Assembly: GCA_030064795.1 (NCBI GenBank)
Contig: JASJEI010000366.1
Coordinates: 1-6,905, forward strand
DNA length: 6,905 nt
DNA from: Pleurocapsa sp. MO_226.B13
Lineage (GTDB): Bacteria; Cyanobacteriota; Cyanobacteriia; Cyanobacteriales; Xenococcaceae
Direction: 5' to 3'
The notes beneath the pieces were generated by a model. It did no database searches and was not told where the DNA came from. It saw nothing but the letters and a program-made list of their open reading frames with translations. Of this stretch, positions 3,139-6,905 are shown in pieces. Position numbers and translations under genes: made by a program. The stretch's first letter is position 1, and each line of letters begins with the position of its first letter.

Positions 3139-5976
3139 ATGAGCCAAAGCCCTGATAATCAGCCACCCTGGTGGGAATCTGTCCAGAAAATCTTAGATAA
3201 TAAACTGACGAGTTGGGGAATCCCTGGCATCTTTGTGGCGATCGCTGCTGACCATGCTAAAAATTATCGTTGGCACGAGTTTGCAATCTTGATGGGGATT
3301 GCGGCTCTTGCCTGGATAATTATCAGAATCGGCAGCAAGGTTCTCCCGTACTTCGATCAATTTCTGGATTGGTTGTTGGCGACCCAGATTCCCAAATGGT
3401 GGGCAAAGGCTACAGACCGATGTGAGGCGGAGTATTTTGCCCGACAGATTGCGGAGTGTAGAGAATATCAAGGACGGGGCTTTAGCGGTGAAGGATTGGA
3501 TCTAGAGAATGTGTTTGTACCTTTGGGCTTTAATTCAGAAACACCAGAATATAATCTCCAAGATATTGTTCCCTCGGATGATAGGGAATCGGAGCAAGAG
3601 ACAGACTCCGAAACGGCTGTCACCAGTCAAAGTGTGCCGAGTTTCACTCAACAGGATAGTAAGATTGGACTCTTGCTACAAGGAATTACTCAGAAAAAAT
3701 CGGCGTGGCGGCGACTGGTCATTTTGGGCGCACCTGGCTCGGGAAAAACTACACTGTTAAGACACATTACCCTGCTGTTTGCCCTGCGTAAACAATCCAA
3801 ATTGTCCCGAGGTTTGCCACATCTGATTCCAGTTTTTTTGCGGCTGAGGAATGTGACTCCCTTAATTATTAAGGATACTGAGGCTGAATCAGTTCCCCAG
3901 ACTTCTCTGGCTGAAGTAATTGCTAAATCTATCCCAGATGAACCATCGAAAACTCAGCAGTGGCAACAGTGGTTTGAAAAGCGACTGAACGCGGGTAAGT
4001 GTCTGGTGATGCTGGATGGACTCGATGAAATTGCCGACGAGGGGCAACGGCGACAGGTTAGCAACTGGGTTTATAGGCAATTAAGGCATTATAAGAATCG
4101 ATTACCGTTCATTCTCAGTTCCCGTCCCCAAGCTTACCAACAGGCACCCTTACGAGACGCTAGTTCCTATTTTGTGCGTTCCTTTAACACCCAACAGCGG
4201 GATGAATTTCTGTTCAACTGGTACTTCAATCTCGAAAAACGCAGCGATTCTGGTGGGCAATCCCAGCGACAGCTCAAGCGAAAAGCCGAGTCCAAAAAGA
4301 GCGAGTTAGTAAGGCAAATTGATGCCGTCCCTTCATTACGCCTGATGGCAAAGAATCCATTATTATTGGCATTAATCATTAAGACCTACAAAGAAAAAAC
4401 CAGCCTTTCCCCCACCCAGCACGGGCTGTACAAACAAGTCTGTGAGGTGTTGCTCCAGGGACGGCAGATACCTGGAGTAGCTAGCCGCTATCCTCTCAAT
4501 CCAGCCCAAAAGCAAGAGGCACTACAAGCATTGGCACTGGAGATGAGCAAGCAGAAAGTACTCCAGTTTTCGCTGAATGAAAAACATAAAGACAGCAATG
4601 TTTATCAGGCAAACGAGTTGATTCACCAAGAATTAGCTCAGATGTCAGTCAACATAGCACTTACACCCCAACAGTTTGTTGAAAAAGATGATGTGGGGGT
4701 GCGAGAAATGCTGTGCGATCGCCAGCAGGAAAAATTATATGAATTTGCCCATCGGACGTTTCAGGAGTATCTCACCTCGATTGAACTGACTAAGACAGAG
4801 CATGAAGCTTACCTATTTGAAAAAGTGTTGGTGGGGGACGAAAAGCAATTGGATTGGTGGCGACAGACGATTTTGTTTTATGCCGCACAGGTCAAAGTCG
4901 ATAAACTGATTCAAAAAGCATTAGACAAGCCCACCGTCGCTACCCTCACCCTTGCCTATGAATGTATACAGAATAGCCTCAAAGTTAGCCCAGAGAAACG
5001 TCAGGCATTGCTAACAAAGGTAGAAGAGGGGTTGAAGTCGGAAAATGATGAAGAATTTAAGCTAGCGGCAGCGGTTCAACTAGAAAAGCGGTTGTATGCC
5101 CTCAATCAAGATTGTTTTGCAGGCGGCTCCGAGGAGGAAACCCGTCCACCTATTACCATTGCAGAAGATGGTCGGGTAATCTGGGACGGACAGGCGATCG
5201 ATGAAACAGAGATCGCGGAGGCAGAATATCGGCTGTTTTGTTTAGAAACCAATAAACCTAGAATTGAACTCGACAATCTTGGGTTTGTAGAAGGAAATCA
5301 GTTTTGTGCCTGGTTAAGTCAGAAAACCAGAGCGCGATTTGGGGAAGAGGGCATCTGTTACCGACAGGCAACCCCAGAGGATTTTGCTCGACCCCAAACC
5401 CCCTCCCCTGTAATGCGCTTGGTGCGGTTTCGCGTGCCAGAGAAATACCAACAATTGGCTGACTACCTGGCAGCAGGACATTGGAAAGAGGCAGATCAGG
5501 AGACGTTGCGCGTCATGCTACAAGTGGCAGACCGAGAGAAAGAGGGCTACTTAAATAGTAATGATATTCTTCAGTTTCCCTGCGAAGATCTTCAGGTAAT
5601 TGACAAGCTGTGGGTGCAGTTTAGTAACGGCAAGTTTGGCTTCAGTGTGCAAAAGCAGATCTGGCTCGAAGTTGGAGGCTGGCTTGCAGGAGAACAAAGA
5701 GCGTGGTGGTCAGAACGATTACCAACGCCACTGATTCGCGGGTTATCCCGTCTGGGTGTTAAAATCAGAGGAAGTTCGTTAGAAACCTATCTACGCTTTT
5801 CGCGTTATCGTTATGAAACCTATCTACGCTTTTCGCGTCGCGTCGGTTGGAATTGTAAAGTGAATTACTCAAACCTAAACCCTAATGTTGCCTCCCCTGG
5901 GCACCTCCCTGCATCTCAGCAAATAAAGTGGAAAACAATAGGAGAAGGATCTTTTCTCTCGCGCAAAGACTTGTAA
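3139..5976 (+). CDS. membrane-anchored NACHT NTPase with FGE remnant and C-terminal GUN4 domain
   Basis: 945 aa, a STAND-type ATPase. Residues 26-70 hold a hydrophobic region with one clear membrane segment (about 46-68). An acidic, Ser/Thr-rich linker follows (about 132-170). The NACHT core has Walker A GAPGSGKTT (197-205), Walker B LVMLDGLDE (289-297, with the Asp/Glu typical of NACHT), sensor SSRP (327-330), and FAHRTFQEYL (536-545) closing the helical part. Residues about 673-750 resemble the N-terminal part of FGE/sulfatase-modifying-factor domains (EAEYRLF, then FCAWLSQK, then YRQATPED) but stop short, without the catalytic half. Residues about 768-925 are a GUN4 domain: AGHWKEADQET, FPCEDLQVIDKLW, GKFGFSVQKQIWLEVGG, then RVGW and GHLPA. 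GUN4 binds Mg-porphyrins and stimulates Mg-chelatase in its classical role. Here it is probably a sensor or regulatory end; this is inference. The GUN4 part contains a 33-bp duplication (5782-5838). The gene appears richer in G and C than the small genes to its left. Confidence 0.93.
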   Translation: MSQSPDNQPPWWESVQKILDNKLTSWGIPGIFVAIAADHAKNYRWHEFAILMGIAALAWIIIRIGSKVLPYFDQFLDWLLATQIPKWWAKATDRCEAEYFARQIAECREYQGRGFSGEGLDLENVFVPLGFNSETPEYNLQDIVPSDDRESEQETDSETAVTSQSVPSFTQQDSKIGLLLQGITQKKSAWRRLVILGAPGSGKTTLLRHITLLFALRKQSKLSRGLPHLIPVFLRLRNVTPLIIKDTEAESVPQTSLAEVIAKSIPDEPSKTQQWQQWFEKRLNAGKCLVMLDGLDEIADEGQRRQVSNWVYRQLRHYKNRLPFILSSRPQAYQQAPLRDASSYFVRSFNTQQRDEFLFNWYFNLEKRSDSGGQSQRQLKRKAESKKSELVRQIDAVPSLRLMAKNPLLLALIIKTYKEKTSLSPTQHGLYKQVCEVLLQGRQIPGVASRYPLNPAQKQEALQALALEMSKQKVLQFSLNEKHKDSNVYQANELIHQELAQMSVNIALTPQQFVEKDDVGVREMLCDRQQEKLYEFAHRTFQEYLTSIELTKTEHEAYLFEKVLVGDEKQLDWWRQTILFYAAQVKVDKLIQKALDKPTVATLTLAYECIQNSLKVSPEKRQALLTKVEEGLKSENDEEFKLAAAVQLEKRLYALNQDCFAGGSEEETRPPITIAEDGRVIWDGQAIDETEIAEAEYRLFCLETNKPRIELDNLGFVEGNQFCAWLSQKTRARFGEEGICYRQATPEDFARPQTPSPVMRLVRFRVPEKYQQLADYLAAGHWKEADQETLRVMLQVADREKEGYLNSNDILQFPCEDLQVIDKLWVQFSNGKFGFSVQKQIWLEVGGWLAGEQRAWWSERLPTPLIRGLSRLGVKIRGSSLETYLRFSRYRYETYLRFSRRVGWNCKVNYSNLNPNVASPGHLPASQQIKWKTIGEGSFLSRKDL
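5782..5838 (+). repeat. 33-bp-period tandem duplication inside the GUN4 region
   Basis: A 24-base segment at 5782-5805 is repeated exactly at 5815-5838, a period of 33 bp or 11 codons. Both copies encode E-T-Y-L-R-F-S-R; the first continues Y-R-Y and the second R-V-G-W. The second copy fits the usual GUN4 pattern (ET..RF..RVGW) better, so the first is probably the inserted duplicate. The frame is kept. Exact identity suggests a recent event. Confidence 0.85.
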
Positions 5977-5990
5977 CCTGTAAGGTATAG

Positions 5991-6007
5991 CAACTTCAGG
6001 CAAGTTG
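5991..6007 (+). terminator. possible weak terminator after the NACHT gene
   Basis: CAACTT (5991-5996) and AAGTTG (6002-6007) pair around CAGGC, 14 nt after the stop codon. A T-rich stretch (TTTAGTTTTTGG) follows, but about 7 nt later than in a classical terminator. Confidence 0.35.
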
Positions 6008-6075
6008 TCAAGTTTAGTTTTTGGTACTTTCTCTACGGATTCATAGGCTTTTGACTAACTCGATACCTGGCACTT

Positions 6076-6103
6076 CAGTCATCAGTCAACAGTCATCAGT
6101 CAT
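6076..6103. repeat. heptanucleotide tandem repeat (STRR-like)
   Basis: Four 7-bp units in a row: CAGTCAT, CAGTCAA, CAGTCAT, CAGTCAT. Short tandem heptamers between genes are typical of cyanobacterial chromosomes. It lies in the 178-bp gap between the convergent NACHT and transposase genes. Nothing suggests that it is coding. Confidence 0.8.
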
Positions 6104-6154
6104 CTTGTTTGATAACCTTGTACTTTCCAGGCAAGCTGATAACTTCTAACATTT

Positions 6155-6905
6155 TTATGAATCATTAAAGAATTGAGCAGCTACTTTCGGGTCATAGCAG
6201 TTAGCCATTACGAACTTTTCAGCGACCAAACGAATCTCGTCGTTGTTCGCCTCCCATTCAGACCAAGGAAGCCTCATCTGTCCAGGTGCTTGTTTCTTCT
6301 TCTCTCTTAGTTTCAAGACTTTGGGTAACAGCTTATTTCCCCAGTGGTAGCGTTTCTCTGGCTTGGGTTTAGGCTTGTACTTCTTGCAGAATCCTCTATA
6401 TTTCCTGGCGCATTCATCTAGAGACTTTCCCAGGGCGAGAAATGCTGGATGCCATTGAGTTATCCCATCGTTACTTAGACGGTCGTGAATGCCGTAGTTG
6501 GAGAAATCATAGAAAAAGCCGTGCTGCATTCTTGCTGCTTTAGGGTTGGCATGGATATACCGTAACGTATTTAATGCCCGTGTGTAGTCTGTTTTCTCGA
6601 AACCAGAACTATGATATCGCTTCTCCCAGAAATGCCCCGACCGATTAAGCATTCGGTTGAAACACATGGCGGTGTACCAGTTGAGCCAGTGCATGATTCT
6701 AGGTAAGTCTTCTGGTACAGCAGGTTCAAGCAGGTAGTGGACGTGATTACTCATGACGCACAGAGCGTAGAGTTTGAACTTGAACTTCTCTATGGCTTTC
6801 TTGAGGGCATATATCAAAACTTCACGGCATTCATGGCGAGTTAGCTTGAACTCACGGTTATTACAGCGAGTCGTAACATGGTAGCAGTAATTGGGTTTGA
6901 GGTCG
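6155..6905 (-). CDS. REP-associated (Y1/HUH) tyrosine transposase, 5' end outside window
   Basis: About 249 residues are visible; the frame stays open to the right edge and the real start is beyond it. The visible N-terminus, including Y-C-Y-H-V-T-T-R-C-N-N-R-E-F-K-L, is the conserved opening of this transposase group and normally lies near residue 10-15, so little is missing. The HUH metal-binding motif is MSNHVHYLLEP (HVH codons at 6745-6737). The likely catalytic tyrosine is in LRYIHANP (codon 6559-6557). The TAM/FNR segment and the basic C-terminal tail (KKYKPKPKPEKRYHWGNK) also fit the group. These are single-strand DNA transposases of the Y1_Tnp family, thought to move or maintain REP-type palindromes rather than full insertion sequences. 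The frame looks intact. A TTG at 6817 could be mistaken for a start but lies inside conserved sequence. It converges on the NACHT gene. Confidence 0.9.
   Translation of the reverse strand, partial: DLKPNYCYHVTTRCNNREFKLTRHECREVLIYALKKAIEKFKFKLYALCVMSNHVHYLLEPAVPEDLPRIMHWLNWYTAMCFNRMLNRSGHFWEKRYHSSGFEKTDYTRALNTLRYIHANPKAARMQHGFFYDFSNYGIHDRLSNDGITQWHPAFLALGKSLDECARKYRGFCKKYKPKPKPEKRYHWGNKLLPKVLKLREKKKQAPGQMRLPWSEWEANNDEIRLVAEKFVMANCYDPKVAAQFFNDS

Larger units (their letters stand above)
55..4722. repeat. HIP1 octamers (GCGATCGC), ten dispersed copies
   Basis: Exact copies start at 55, 489, 855, 1102, 1514, 1535, 1864, 2065, 3238 and 4715. This frequency is characteristic of cyanobacterial chromosomes and plasmids and supports the taxonomic call. 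Eight of the ten lie in the first 2.1 kb, and none is found after 4722. The NACHT C-terminus and the transposase thus look less adapted to the HIP1-rich background, although the counts are small. Confidence 0.9.

Noticed and set aside
2965..3147. Minus-strand 60-codon frame in the gap before the NACHT gene
   Set aside because: It has no ribosome site or recognisable motif and overlaps both flanking genes' ends.
3193..4379. Several open frames inside the NACHT gene on other frames and strands
   Set aside because: They are shadows of a gene whose motifs are clear in its own frame.
5155..5388. Functional formylglycine-generating enzyme domain
   Set aside because: Only the opening third of the fold is present and the catalytic cysteine half is absent.
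6155..6817. Transposase starting at TTG 6817
   Set aside because: The frame continues to the right edge and encodes the conserved YHVTTRCNNREF block upstream of this TTG, so the true start lies outside the window.

Overview
The window is cyanobacterial. The octamer GCGATCGC (HIP1) occurs ten times, several of them inside genes in the reading AKAIA/NAIAE. The right-hand genes encode cyanobacterial-style signalling and mobile proteins: a NACHT ATPase with a GUN4 domain, and a REP-associated (Y1) transposase. The left 3 kb is AT-rich and consists of small accessory genes of the sort found on cyanobacterial plasmids and genomic islands. I cannot name the species.

Layout. At the left edge is the start of a minus-strand gene running off the window (1-89). 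Next is a minus-strand 123-aa protein with a SWIM-type zinc finger (310-681), divergent from a plus-strand run of small proteins (788-1033, 1114-1404, 1457-1744). That run ends in a good intrinsic terminator at 1774-1803. Converging on it is a minus-strand gene (1794-2111) for a probable ribbon-helix-helix DNA-binding protein. It is divergent from another small plus-strand gene (start best placed at 2250, end 2663), followed by an 80-aa protein (2748-2990). The largest gene (3139-5976) encodes a 945-aa protein: membrane segment, NACHT ATPase, fragment of a formylglycine-generating-enzyme (FGE)-like domain, then a GUN4 tetrapyrrole-binding domain carrying a 33-bp tandem duplication. At the right edge, in minus orientation, is a transposase gene open past the window end (6155-6905).

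How the parts may work together. Both divergent intergenic regions of the left half carry a tandem pair of near-identical 20-bp imperfect palindromes (711-750 and 2116-2155). One pair abuts the start codon of the ribbon-helix-helix gene, so the simplest model is an autoregulated repressor that also controls the SWIM gene and the small-gene run. A second conserved box (GGAACTCA...GAATTTAGTCA) lies just upstream of the genes flanking the operators and occurs three times. At 681-784 the boxes and operators form a symmetric bidirectional control region.

The NACHT-GUN4 protein looks like a membrane-anchored STAND-type sensor in which GUN4 could be the ligand-sensing end. This is inference. Nothing in the sequence proves a defence function or links it to the left-hand regulon.
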